This document shows positions 48,302 to 57,586 of a DNA stretch of 64,000 bases, in pieces. The stretch spans positions 388,001 through 452,000 of the forward strand of contig NZ_CP018866.1 in assembly GCF_002250055.1 (NCBI RefSeq), written 5' to 3'. The position numbers and the translations under genes were made by a program. Each line of letters begins with the position of its first letter. The stretch's first letter is position 1. Source of the DNA: Sutcliffiella cohnii (GTDB lineage Bacteria; Bacillota; Bacilli; Bacillales; Bacillaceae_I). The notes below the pieces were generated by a model. It saw nothing but the letters and a program-made list of their open reading frames with translations. It did no database searches and was not told where the DNA came from.

Positions 48302-50545
48302 ATGACTAAATGGATGATAGACGAAGCACATTCCACCGTTGGATTTGAAGTGAACCATATGATGATATCAAAGGTAAGAGGTCAATTTGATTCTTTTACT
48401 GCAGATATTGAAGCGGATGATATTTCGGATTTAACAACTGCAAAGATAGCGTTCACTTTTGAGGGGGACAGTATAAACACTCGTAACAAAGAACGTGATA
48501 AACATTTAAAATCAGAGGACTTCTTTGATATCGAAAATTACGAAACGATTGACTTCGAATCTAATACTATTATAAAAAATGGTTATAGTTATAAAGTAAC
48601 CGGTAACTTAACGATTAAAGCAATAACGAAACCAATAACATTTGATGTTAACTTCGGAGGGAAAGCGATAAGCCAATGTGGAATAGAGGTTTACGGTTAT
48701 GAAGCAGAAGCAACCATTAACCGTGAAGAATTTGGCCTCACTTGGAATGCAGCACTAGAGACTGGCGGTGTACTAGTCGGTAAAGAAGTGAAAATAATAG
48801 TTGAATTAGAGTTAAACGAGCCAACTAGTTTATTCTCAAGAGAGAAAAATCTAGTTGAAAATCTGAACCAAGTAACAGGAAACAATGACATCTACCGGAT
48901 GATTGCTGAAAACTTAACAGACCTTGTTGTGATTATTAATAAAGGCGGGGATATTCAGTATGCTACTCCATCTTTTAATACGGTGCTAAATTATGACCTT
49001 TCATTACTTCAAAAGAGTAATTTTTTTGAGAAAATACACGTGGATGACCGAGAAATCGTTGAAGCTGAGATTAAAACGTATTTTAGTAGAACGATAAAAA
49101 AGGCATTAAAAAGTGAATTTAGACTCCTTCATGAAAAAGGAAATTATGTGGATGTTGAGGCAAATATCATTAGTATGAAGAAAAACGGATATATACTAAT
49201 CTCGATGCGTGATATTAGTGAACAAAAAGAAGTAGGAAAAGCGATATATGAGTTAGCATTTCATGATTCTTTGACACATCTTCCAAACCGACGTTCGTTT
49301 ATTAATCAACTTCGTGGTACAGTCTTGGATCGAAAATTTTCAAGGTCTAAACTTACTGTATTTTTTATAGACCTGGACAATTTTAAGCAGATTAATGACC
49401 AATGGGGACATGATGCAGGTGACCTTGTACTGAAAGAAGCTGCTAAAAGAATTCAATCTGTTATTCGTCCGACAGACATAGCGGCTAGATTAGGTGGGGA
49501 TGAATTTGTCGTCATGTTAAAAGACGTGCAAGATGAAGAAGATGCAATTACGATTGTCCAAAGGATGTTAAATCAGTTTCAAAAACCTATTAACATATCT
49601 GGTCAAGACTATACACTTTCCTGCAGTATTGGTGTTGCACACTATCCTGATCACGGAGAATCTTCAGAAGATCTAATCAAGAGTGCGGACACAGCATTGT
49701 ATTATGTGAAAGAGCGCGGTAAAAATGATTTTATGATTTATGATCAAACGATGGAACAACAATCTTTAGAACGTCGTATACTTGAAAATGCATTAAGACA
49801 AGGGATTAAAGAGGAACAATTCTACATAGAATATCAACCGAAAATGAACATGTCTACTAATGAGTTAATTGGCATGGAAGCGCTAGTAAGATGGAAGCAT
49901 CCTGATTTAGGAGTTATTTCACCAGGTAAATTTATACCGTTAGCAGAAGAGACGGGATTAATCGTTCCGTTAGGAGAATGGATTCTTAGAGAAAGTTGCA
50001 AGCAAGCACTAGCATGGCGAGACGAGGGGTATCCACCGTTAATACTATCCGTAAATATTTCGGTACGTCAGTTGGAGGATGTACATTTTGTAGAAAAGGT
50101 TCAAACAATTTTACATGAAACACGATTAGACACAAAATGGCTGGAATTAGAGGTAACGGAAAGTGTATTAGCAAATGATAAAAGTACTATTTCTATTTTA
50201 AAAGAACTTCAAAATCTAGGTATCCATATTTCTGTCGATGATTTTGGAACAGGCTATAGTTCTTTGAGTTATCTTAAAGAACTCCCAATTAACACATTAA
50301 AAATCGACCAGTCGTTTATAAAGGATATTCATACGAATAAAGCAAGTAATGAAATTGCTAAAGCCATTATAAACTTAGCACACTCCATAGGATTAAACGT
50401 TATTGCAGAAGGAATTGAACTAAAAGAGCATGTGGATGAACTTAGTAAAGATGGATGCATACTTGGACAAGGATACTATTATAGTAGACCGTTAAAGGTA
50501 GGAGCATTTGAGGATTATATGACTAATATTCATGAAGCGTCATAG
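48302..50545 (+). CDS. YceI-PAS-GGDEF-EAL fusion protein
   Basis: A 747-residue cytoplasmic protein without signal peptide or membrane helix. Residues about 1-172 form a YceI-like lipid-binding barrel (DEAHSTVGFEVNHMMISKVR). A PAS domain follows at about 195-310. The GGDEF domain (313-480) has the intact active site RLGGDEF (398-402) and the inhibitory site R389-x-x-D392. The EAL domain (490-740) keeps EALVRW (526), NIS, ELEVTES, DDFGTGYSS, KIDQSF and AEGIE, so both c-di-GMP synthesis and hydrolysis look possible. The YceI part is normally a stand-alone protein, so it probably senses a lipophilic ligand. Start after AAGGAGAG. Followed by a terminator. Confidence 0.9.
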   Translation: MTKWMIDEAHSTVGFEVNHMMISKVRGQFDSFTADIEADDISDLTTAKIAFTFEGDSINTRNKERDKHLKSEDFFDIENYETIDFESNTIIKNGYSYKVTGNLTIKAITKPITFDVNFGGKAISQCGIEVYGYEAEATINREEFGLTWNAALETGGVLVGKEVKIIVELELNEPTSLFSREKNLVENLNQVTGNNDIYRMIAENLTDLVVIINKGGDIQYATPSFNTVLNYDLSLLQKSNFFEKIHVDDREIVEAEIKTYFSRTIKKALKSEFRLLHEKGNYVDVEANIISMKKNGYILISMRDISEQKEVGKAIYELAFHDSLTHLPNRRSFINQLRGTVLDRKFSRSKLTVFFIDLDNFKQINDQWGHDAGDLVLKEAAKRIQSVIRPTDIAARLGGDEFVVMLKDVQDEEDAITIVQRMLNQFQKPINISGQDYTLSCSIGVAHYPDHGESSEDLIKSADTALYYVKERGKNDFMIYDQTMEQQSLERRILENALRQGIKEEQFYIEYQPKMNMSTNELIGMEALVRWKHPDLGVISPGKFIPLAEETGLIVPLGEWILRESCKQALAWRDEGYPPLILSVNISVRQLEDVHFVEKVQTILHETRLDTKWLELEVTESVLANDKSTISILKELQNLGIHISVDDFGTGYSSLSYLKELPINTLKIDQSFIKDIHTNKASNEIAKAIINLAHSIGLNVIAEGIELKEHVDELSKDGCILGQGYYYSRPLKVGAFEDYMTNIHEAS

Positions 50546-50656
50546 GTTGGAGTAATCGCCTGTATAATGTGAGGATGAAAGGTAATTCCAAGCATGACCT
50601 CTATGAGTACTGATTATTATAAGATCAATAATTAAAAGGGTATATGAAGTATTCGA

Positions 50657-50684
50657 GACACTCTGTAATTGGGTGTCTTTTTTT
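50657..50684 (+). terminator. Terminator of the YceI-GGDEF-EAL gene
   Basis: GACACTC pairs with GGGTGTC (one G-T pair) and is followed by seven T residues. Confidence 0.75.
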
Positions 50685-50755
50685 GTGCTCGCGACATGGA
50701 TGGGATCTCTACAAGTTACCAAAAGGATAAAGATGCTTCTCTATTTCCAAAAAAT

Positions 50756-50785
50756 GTGTGGACGCGGGACCTGTCCCTCTGTCCC
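50756..50785 (+). repeat. REP-like dispersed repeat, copy 7
   Basis: 30 bp, GTGTGGACGCGGGACCTG then TCCCTCTGTCCC, again after CTATTTCCAAAAAAT. Confidence 0.9.
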
Positions 50786-50860
50786 GATGTGGAAAAAAGT
50801 GAATGGTTTTCCATTTAAAGTTGCATACTAAAATATCATATATTAGGTGGGAATTCTTTC

Positions 50861-52402
50861 ATGATTTTTTTCCGGAAATATAAAAAAATGCAAAATTCCT
50901 CTCAACAAACGAATAACAATTCTCAAACTCAAAAATCAATTAGCTCTGAATTAATGGACAATGTTACAGAAATTAAGTCTATTTTTTCTGATACCCCTGA
51001 TCTCGTTATTAGACATATAGTTATAAAACAAACAGATAGTAAAGCTGCGTTAATATATTTGAGTGGTATTACAGATAGTCAAACAATTTATAATCATGTG
51101 CTGAGCCCACTGTTATTTGAAGAAAATAAAGAAAATAACGAAGCAGATTTAAAGGTATCGCTTGGCCATATTAAAGAGGTAACGAAGTGGCAGGAGATTG
51201 AAACTGCCATTTTAAATGGCGAATGCGTCTTATTTGTAGACGAATATTCAGAAGCTTTTATTTTCGGTACTCCTGATTTTCCTAAAAGGTCTTTGGAAGA
51301 CTCGCCTCTTGAATCGACCTTATCTGGTGCACATGTTGGGTTTACGGAAAGTATCGCTGATAATATTGGGTTAATACGTAAACAAATTCGTAATCGCGAA
51401 TTGAAGATAAAGGAAATAACTGTTGGGGAACGAGGGAAATCAAAAGTATCTATCCTGTATTTAGAGGATGTTGCTAATCCAGAGGTGTTGCAGGAGCTTG
51501 AGACACGCATCCAAAAAGTTGATGTGGATGGTATTATAAACTCTGGCGTTCTTACAGAATTCATTGAGGATAATTCCTACTCTCCTTTTCCACAATTATT
51601 GTTAACAGAACGTCCCGATTTTGCAGCCTCAGAAATTCTTCAAGGAAGAATCGTGACAGTAGTGGACAGATCACCGAATGTTATCATCGGGCCAACAACC
51701 TTTGATTCATTTTTCAGAACGATGGATGACTATGGCTCTCGCTGGATTGTAGCTTCTTTTGTTCGATTGTTGAGGTATTTCGGTTTCTTTATAGCAATCC
51801 TGCTACCTGCATTTTATATAGCGATTATTTCCTTTCATTTTGAAGTAATACCGTTGAAGTTACTATTTTCTATCGGTGTATCAAGAGAAAGAGTTCCCTT
51901 TCCTCCTTATCTCGAAGCATTTATTATGGAATTTACTTTAGAAATGCTAAGAGAAGCTGGGATTCGCTTGCCAGCTAAAATTGGACAAACAGTTGGCATT
52001 GTTGGTGGTATTGTAATCGGTCAAGCGGCAGTAGAAGCAGGAGTTGTCAGTAACATCATGGTTATTGTTGTAGCTATAACAGCGATCGCTTCTTTTATTA
52101 TCCCTAACTATGAAATGAGCTCTGCGATTCGAATAGTCCGATTTCCGATGATGATACTTGCAACGTTATTTGGGTTTGTAGGAATTGTTGCTGGGATAAT
52201 GATACTAATCGCACATTTCATTTCGCTAGAATCATTAGGAACTCCTTATAGTAGCCCAATTGCACCATTACGTTTTAAAGATTTAAAGGATGTGTTTATT
52301 CGTTTCCCAGTATGGTCTGTCGAAAAACGGCCTTTAAGTACACAAGCAGTTCAAAATAGAAGAGCGAATTCAAATCGTCCAAAGGGTGACGAAAAGGGAT
52401 GA
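50861..52402 (+). CDS. Spore germinant receptor A subunit (GerAA/GerKA family)
   Basis: A 513-residue GerA-type receptor subunit. A soluble N-terminal region of about 290 residues (with PDLVIRHIVIKQTDSKAALI) is followed by about five membrane helices and the conserved PFPPYLEAFIMEFTLEMLRE and AKIGQTVGIVGGIVIGQAAV. It sits in the spore inner membrane and, with the B and C subunits, responds to nutrients. GGTGGG precedes ATG 50861; ATG of MQNSSQQ is a later option. It overlaps the B gene by ATGA. Which germinant is sensed cannot be told. Confidence 0.92.
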   Translation: MIFFRKYKKMQNSSQQTNNNSQTQKSISSELMDNVTEIKSIFSDTPDLVIRHIVIKQTDSKAALIYLSGITDSQTIYNHVLSPLLFEENKENNEADLKVSLGHIKEVTKWQEIETAILNGECVLFVDEYSEAFIFGTPDFPKRSLEDSPLESTLSGAHVGFTESIADNIGLIRKQIRNRELKIKEITVGERGKSKVSILYLEDVANPEVLQELETRIQKVDVDGIINSGVLTEFIEDNSYSPFPQLLLTERPDFAASEILQGRIVTVVDRSPNVIIGPTTFDSFFRTMDDYGSRWIVASFVRLLRYFGFFIAILLPAFYIAIISFHFEVIPLKLLFSIGVSRERVPFPPYLEAFIMEFTLEMLREAGIRLPAKIGQTVGIVGGIVIGQAAVEAGVVSNIMVIVVAITAIASFIIPNYEMSSAIRIVRFPMMILATLFGFVGIVAGIMILIAHFISLESLGTPYSSPIAPLRFKDLKDVFIRFPVWSVEKRPLSTQAVQNRRANSNRPKGDEKG

Positions 52403-53490
52403 AAACTAATAAAATAACGTTAATGCAATATATTTTTTTAATTCACGGTGTACAAGTAGGTGTTGGTCTATTAACACTACCACGTGAATTAGCGGAAAAA
52501 GCCGGTACAGATGGTTGGATTACAATTATCCTTTCTTGGCTTCTAACGTCAGCAGTTAGTTTAATCATTATACAAGTGATGAAAAAAAGACCGGATGGGA
52601 CAATTCTAGATCTAGTTACCTATTACTTTGGAAAATGGGTAGGGAAGGCAGCCACTATTCTGTTTGCCTTATATTTTGCAGCATTAGGTAATTTAATTTT
52701 TATTAGAGAAGCTATCTTTATTCAAGCGTGGATTTTACCTCGTACGGAACTATACATTTTTATTTTACTGTTATCCCTTCCTACCTATCTAATTGTAAAA
52801 AATAATATTACGGTGTTAGGTAGGTATTCAGAGTTGGTTTTTTTCATAACAATATGGATCCTGATTGCCTATCTTATTCCGTTGAACTATGCGAACTGGC
52901 TTCATTTACTTCCGGTCGTAAAGGAAGGGTGGTTGCCAATTGTTTCTTCTATACGTACAACCATTTTTTCTTTTATAGGTTTTGAAGTTGCCTTTTTCCT
53001 ATATCCATTTTTGCACAAAAAGGAGAAAGCATCTCTCGGTATCGTTATTGCGAATACGATAACGATGCTTTCATTATTAATGATCACGTTAGTAGTTTAT
53101 CTGTTTTTTAGTCCAGATGAAATAACAGTTTTTAATGAACCAGCAATCGTTATTATAAAAATTATTGAATTTACATTTGTTGAACGGCTAGAAATAATCA
53201 TATTTTCCTACTATATATTTGTTATTTCAACAACCGTTTTACCCCTAATATTCTTTGCGGTGTATTGTACAAGTCAGTTAGTTGGCAAACAAGATCATAG
53301 TAGACATTTGCTCTTGTTTTTAATACTTCAGTTTTTAATTGTTCTGTTAATTCCTCCTACAGTTGAGAGAAATGCGATACTTCGAGAAGGTATGAATGTA
53401 GTTAGTTTTGTTTTTGCGTTTGTTTTTCCTATATGCATATGGGTGTATGTCTCGTTGCATGGCGTACTAAAAAGGGGGATAAAAAAATGA
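52399..53490 (+). CDS. Spore germinant receptor B subunit (GerAB family)
   Basis: A 363-residue, ten-helix amino-acid-permease-like protein of the endospore GerAB family (LIHGVQVGVGLLTLPRELAE at the first helices). It is the likely ligand-binding subunit. ATG 52399 overlaps the A-subunit TGA, and its own stop overlaps the C-subunit ATG, so all three are coupled. Confidence 0.92.
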   Translation: MKTNKITLMQYIFLIHGVQVGVGLLTLPRELAEKAGTDGWITIILSWLLTSAVSLIIIQVMKKRPDGTILDLVTYYFGKWVGKAATILFALYFAALGNLIFIREAIFIQAWILPRTELYIFILLLSLPTYLIVKNNITVLGRYSELVFFITIWILIAYLIPLNYANWLHLLPVVKEGWLPIVSSIRTTIFSFIGFEVAFFLYPFLHKKEKASLGIVIANTITMLSLLMITLVVYLFFSPDEITVFNEPAIVIIKIIEFTFVERLEIIIFSYYIFVISTTVLPLIFFAVYCTSQLVGKQDHSRHLLLFLILQFLIVLLIPPTVERNAILREGMNVVSFVFAFVFPICIWVYVSLHGVLKRGIKK

Positions 53491-54602
53491 AACGTATATT
53501 TCATACCATTTTTGTAAGTGTGGTTATACTTTTACTATCTAGCTGTGGAAGGCCTATTCCAATAGAAGATTTAACAATTGCTTTAATACTTGGTGTAGAT
53601 ATAGATGAGGAAAATAATTTAGTCATATCCGAATCTAGCCCTGTGTTCTCAGAAGACGCTCCGAAAAATATCGCAACGTATGAAGTGAAGGCTAAAACAA
53701 TAAGAGAGTCTAGGGAACTTTTTAATGTGAGAGCGACAGGAGATGTAACTGCTGCTAAAATTCAAGTTTTTTTAATTGGTAAACGAGTTCTAGAACAGGA
53801 CAATTGGTTTTCAATGCTAGATACTGTATATAGAAATCCAACCTTTTCTATTAACACAAGAGTTATAGTAGTAGATGGTCCAGTAGCTGACGTTATTTTC
53901 TACGAACCGGATAATAAACCACCGCTACCTTTACATTTGAAGGGACTTATTGATAAATATACAATGCGAACGACTGATGTTATTATTACTTTTCAGGAGC
54001 TGCATCGGCAAATGTACGAAAAAGGGCTTACCGCCTTTATTCCAGAATTAATAAAAGACAATGACTTAAGATTAAATGGACTAACATTGTTAGATGGAGA
54101 TGGAAAATATGTAGACAGTTTATCTATTAATGAAAGTTTACTTCTTCTAGTCCTAAAGGGAGAACAAAAACATGAACTAACGCTTACTTTTCCGGTCACG
54201 TCTGTAGAAGAGGACGGTGGAATCTTCAATCTTAACGAAATAAGTATTGCGTTTAGTAACATTAATACAAAAGTAAAATCAAGTTATAAAGATGATAAAT
54301 TTTCCTTCGACTTTAACATTAAAATGAGAGGAAGCATTGCAGAAAGATTATTTGTAACGGGTTCAATGAAAGAAGATGAATTGAAGAAGATGCTGGAAAA
54401 AGAATTAAAATCTCAATTCGAAGATCTTATAAACAAAATCCAAGAAAACAAAATTGATCCGACTGGACTTGGATTGTACGCAAGAGCTTATCATTACGAA
54501 CAATTTAAAAAAGTAGAAGACAATTGGGGAGAGGCACTTGCGGAAGCTAATATAAATGTTTCGGTAGAAGTGGAAATAAAATCACCGGGTGCTGTTAAGT
54601 AA
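53487..54602 (+). CDS. Spore germinant receptor C subunit, lipoprotein (GerAC family)
   Basis: A 371-residue lipoprotein with signal and lipobox LLSSC, then the Ger(x)C fold (PIPIEDLTIALILGVDIDEE, KAKTIRESRELFNVRATGD, IQVFLIGKRV). ATG 53487 is chosen because AAGGGGG lies about 8 nt upstream and the TGA of the B gene overlaps it (ATGA). The longer frame from 53433 lies inside the B gene. Third and last gene of the operon; a bidirectional terminator follows. Confidence 0.92.
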   Translation: MKRIFHTIFVSVVILLLSSCGRPIPIEDLTIALILGVDIDEENNLVISESSPVFSEDAPKNIATYEVKAKTIRESRELFNVRATGDVTAAKIQVFLIGKRVLEQDNWFSMLDTVYRNPTFSINTRVIVVDGPVADVIFYEPDNKPPLPLHLKGLIDKYTMRTTDVIITFQELHRQMYEKGLTAFIPELIKDNDLRLNGLTLLDGDGKYVDSLSINESLLLLVLKGEQKHELTLTFPVTSVEEDGGIFNLNEISIAFSNINTKVKSSYKDDKFSFDFNIKMRGSIAERLFVTGSMKEDELKKMLEKELKSQFEDLINKIQENKIDPTGLGLYARAYHYEQFKKVEDNWGEALAEANINVSVEVEIKSPGAVK

Positions 54603-54642
54603 TATAAAGGGAGTCAAAGCTTTAGCTCTGACTCCCTTTATA
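54603..54642. terminator. Bidirectional terminator between gerA-type and TRAP operons
   Basis: TATAAAGGGAGTCA pairs perfectly with TGACTCCCTTTATA, with an inner AGC/GCT. Serves both convergent operons. Confidence 0.88.
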
Positions 54643-55938
54643 TTATAGCCCAAATAAATTCGGTAAAAATAACGACAATTGTGGAATGAACGCTACTAAT
54701 ATTAGTACGACAATGACCGCTGCAAAGTATGGGAGTAATGTTTTAATTACTTCCTCAATTTTAACGTTTGCAACGCTACATCCTACGAATAGAGCACTTC
54801 CAACTGGTGGTGTCATGTTACCGATACATAGCGCGAAACAGACGATCATACCGAAGTGGACAGGGTCCATACCGAAGCTTGTCGCAACTGGTAAGAAAAT
54901 CGGTGTGAAAATAAGAACTGCTGGAGTAATATCCATGAATGTTCCAACTAAAATCATGATCAATAGCATAATAAGAATGATACCAATTTGATTATCCGTA
55001 ATAGATAATAATGATTTACTAATTGCTTCAGGTAAGCCCATATAAGACATTACTAGGGAGAATAAGGCCGAAGCCGTAATTAAGAAAAGAATCATCCCTG
55101 TAATTTCAATTGTTTCTTTAAAAATGCTAGGTATATCTTTTATTTTTAGTCCTTTATAGATCATAGATAGGAGGACTGAGTAAAGTACCGCTACTGCAGC
55201 ACCTTCTGTCGCTGTAAAAATACCGCCAACAATTCCACCGATAACGATTACAATTAGTAATAAACTTGGAATTGCACTCCAAACGATATATAACGCATCT
55301 CTAAGAGAAGGTAAGTTAGAAACAGGGTAGTTTTCTTTTTTCGCCATAAAATAAGCAACAATCATAACTGCTATTCCCCATAGTATACCAGGGATGTAAC
55401 CAGCCATAAATAGAGCTGCTACTGATGTTCCACCACTTACTAAAGAATATACGATTAGAACGGAACTAGGCGGAATAATTAATCCAGTTGGTGCAGAAGC
55501 AATATTAACTGCTGCAGAATACGTTCTTTTGTAGCCCTTTGCTGTTTGCATTGGTGTCATAATACGTCCCATTGCGGCAGCAGAGGCAACACTTGAACCT
55601 GCGATTGCTCCGAATAACATGTTTCCAACAACGTTCGTATGTGCTAAAGAACCAGGTAATTTTCCAACTAGAAGTTTAGCAAAGTTAACGAGCCTGAATG
55701 CAATTCCACCATTGTTCATAATGATTCCGGATAAAACGAATAGTGGGATCGCCAACATTGTAAAGTTATCAATACCTGTTACCATGCGCTGTGCTGATGT
55801 TAAGATTGCTACATCAAAAGGTAGCACAGCTAAAAATGTTATAACTGAACTTAAAATAATTGCAATTGCAATTGGTGCTCCGAAAATTAAAAGCAAGAAG
55901 AATGTTGTGAATAAAATAATCCCTGCTACCACTTCCAT
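54643..55938 (-). CDS. dctM: TRAP transporter large permease (DctM)
   Basis: A 431-residue, about 12-helix permease of the DctM family (IPLFVLSGIIMNNGGIAFRL, APTGLIIPPSSVLIVYSLVS, VHFGMIVCFALCIGNMTPPV). It carries the Na+-coupled transport path of the TRAP system. Its ATG overlaps the DctQ stop by one base. Last gene of a three-gene operon. Substrates of the family are mainly C4-dicarboxylates, sialic acid or other organic acids; not predictable here. Confidence 0.92.
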   Translation of the reverse strand: MEVVAGIILFTTFFLLLIFGAPIAIAIILSSVITFLAVLPFDVAILTSAQRMVTGIDNFTMLAIPLFVLSGIIMNNGGIAFRLVNFAKLLVGKLPGSLAHTNVVGNMLFGAIAGSSVASAAAMGRIMTPMQTAKGYKRTYSAAVNIASAPTGLIIPPSSVLIVYSLVSGGTSVAALFMAGYIPGILWGIAVMIVAYFMAKKENYPVSNLPSLRDALYIVWSAIPSLLLIVIVIGGIVGGIFTATEGAAVAVLYSVLLSMIYKGLKIKDIPSIFKETIEITGMILFLITASALFSLVMSYMGLPEAISKSLLSITDNQIGIILIMLLIMILVGTFMDITPAVLIFTPIFLPVATSFGMDPVHFGMIVCFALCIGNMTPPVGSALFVGCSVANVKIEEVIKTLLPYFAAVIVVLILVAFIPQLSLFLPNLFGL

Positions 55939-56423
55939 TAGCCATTCACCTCTTCTGTCTCTTTAGTATCCTTCGACATTAAGCTTATAATTGTGTAAAT
56001 AATGATAAACAAGCCGCTTGTCGGTAGGGCAGCATAAACCCATGCCATTGAAATCCCTGTTGCTGCTGCCGTTTGTGCAGACGTTAGAAGGACAATTTTT
56101 AAGCCGCCATAAACCATGAGAGTGGAGGCGATTCCTAAAATAATTAAATCGCTTACTTTTTCAAACGCTCTTTGCACTTTCCGATTAAATTTTTCACGGA
56201 AAAATAGAATTCCGATATGTTTCTTTACTCCAAATACGTACGCTGCCGTTAAAAGACCGAACCAGATGAGTAAATGTCTTGTTAACTCTTCTGTACCTGG
56301 TGAAGATATATTAAATACGTATCTTGCTAGTACTTGCCATATAGACAAACTAACCATCATAACTAATAAGGAAGAAGAAACAGTTATAAGAATTTTGTCT
56401 ATTGCACTTTTTAGTTTAGTCAT
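55938..56423 (-). CDS. dctQ: TRAP transporter small permease (DctQ)
   Basis: A 161-residue, four-helix DctQ protein (VSLSIWQVLARYVFNISSPG then TEELTRHLLIWFGLLTAAYV). It helps assemble the large permease. Its start overlaps the end of DctP by 8 nt, and its stop overlaps DctM, consistent with tight coupling. Confidence 0.9.
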   Translation of the reverse strand: MTKLKSAIDKILITVSSSLLVMMVSLSIWQVLARYVFNISSPGTEELTRHLLIWFGLLTAAYVFGVKKHIGILFFREKFNRKVQRAFEKVSDLIILGIASTLMVYGGLKIVLLTSAQTAAATGISMAWVYAALPTSGLFIIIYTIISLMSKDTKETEEVNG

Positions 56424-57420
56424 TGCCTATGTTCTCCTTTATTAAGTGATAAATATCCTTTGTTTTCTCAGCTTCCGCATATTTTTTGTGCATTGGTTGT
56501 ACAGCATCGATAAAGGACTGTTTATCTACTTCGATAAATTGAACACCCATGTCATTTTTCGCTATATCTGTCTGACGTTCAATTGTTTCAGCCCAAACAT
56601 CCTCATGATAAACAGTGGATGCTTTTGCTGCTTCTTGGACGATTAGTTTCTCTTCTTCAGAAAAATTATTAAAACGGTTCGCATTCATAATAAGCATATC
56701 TGGTACAATTTGATGACCTGTGTACATATAATACTTGGCAACTTCTCCATGGTTGTTACCTACTAATGCGGTTTCATTATTCTCCGCAGCATCAATAACT
56801 CCTGCTTGTAGTGCTGTATAAACTTCACCATAAGCCATTGCTGTAGGGAGACCACCTAAAGCATTAATCATACCAACGCTTGTCTGACTTGGTTGTACTC
56901 TAACTTTTAAACCTTTCATATCTTCTACCGTCGTCACTTCACGGTCTTTCGTATAAAGATTACGAACTCCTGCATTATAGTAAGTTAAGCCGATAATACC
57001 GATATCTTCTGTTTTGAAATATAGATGATCTGTAATAGTTTCGTTGTTCATAGCTTGTTCGAATTGCTCATAGTCTTCAAAAAGGTAAGGGAGACTGAAA
57101 ATAGAATAATCTGGTTCGAATCCTTCTAGTGCGCTAGCGCTTACTTTTGCTATATCAACAGCTCCTGACTGTGTTAGTTCCAATACTTCACGTTCACTAC
57201 CTAATTGAGCATTAGGGAAGATTTTAACTTTTATATTTCCGTTAGAATTTTCTTCTACAAGTCTACTGAATTCTACTAATGATAAATGAACGGGGTGGTC
57301 TAACGTTTGGTTGTGGGCGATTCTTAATTCAGAAACGCCTTCTTCTCCACTAAGATTTAAACAACCAGTAAGCATTATCATTGTAAGAAGAGAGACGATA
57401 ATAAAATAAGACTTTTTCAT
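56416..57420 (-). CDS. dctP: TRAP transporter solute-binding protein (DctP), lipoprotein
   Basis: A 334-residue extracytoplasmic binding protein, anchored as a lipoprotein (lipobox LTGC, residue about 20). The TRAP family core is present (RIAHNQTLDHPVHLSLVEF, QLGSEREVLELTQSGAVDIA, and the substrate-contact region KGLKVRVQPSQTSVGMINAL with the conserved Arg). ATG 57420 follows GGAGGGG; the longer frame from 57450 lies over that site. First gene of dctPQM. No local regulator is seen. Confidence 0.92.
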   Translation of the reverse strand: MKKSYFIIVSLLTMIMLTGCLNLSGEEGVSELRIAHNQTLDHPVHLSLVEFSRLVEENSNGNIKVKIFPNAQLGSEREVLELTQSGAVDIAKVSASALEGFEPDYSIFSLPYLFEDYEQFEQAMNNETITDHLYFKTEDIGIIGLTYYNAGVRNLYTKDREVTTVEDMKGLKVRVQPSQTSVGMINALGGLPTAMAYGEVYTALQAGVIDAAENNETALVGNNHGEVAKYYMYTGHQIVPDMLIMNANRFNNFSEEEKLIVQEAAKASTVYHEDVWAETIERQTDIAKNDMGVQFIEVDKQSFIDAVQPMHKKYAEAEKTKDIYHLIKENIGND

Positions 57421-57451
57421 GTTGAATTCCCCTCCTGAAATCGATTCCAAT

Positions 57452-57480
57452 AATTAGTTTGTTTAGTGAATTAACTAATT
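57452..57480. promoter_or_regulatory. Inverted repeat upstream of dctP
   Basis: AATTAGTT (57452-57459) and AACTAATT (57473-57480) form an 8-bp dyad 13 bp apart, just upstream of the dctP ribosome binding site. It could be a repressor operator (GntR-like spacing); no regulator gene is adjacent. Confidence 0.35.
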
Positions 57481-57586
57481 TGCACTTTCTAAATTACATG
57501 CTATGTAATCATATGTCAATAGAAGTATTTGGAGATTTTTTTTATAGAAATTAGAGGAGCAAAACGATGTTTGCTCTTCTAATTGT

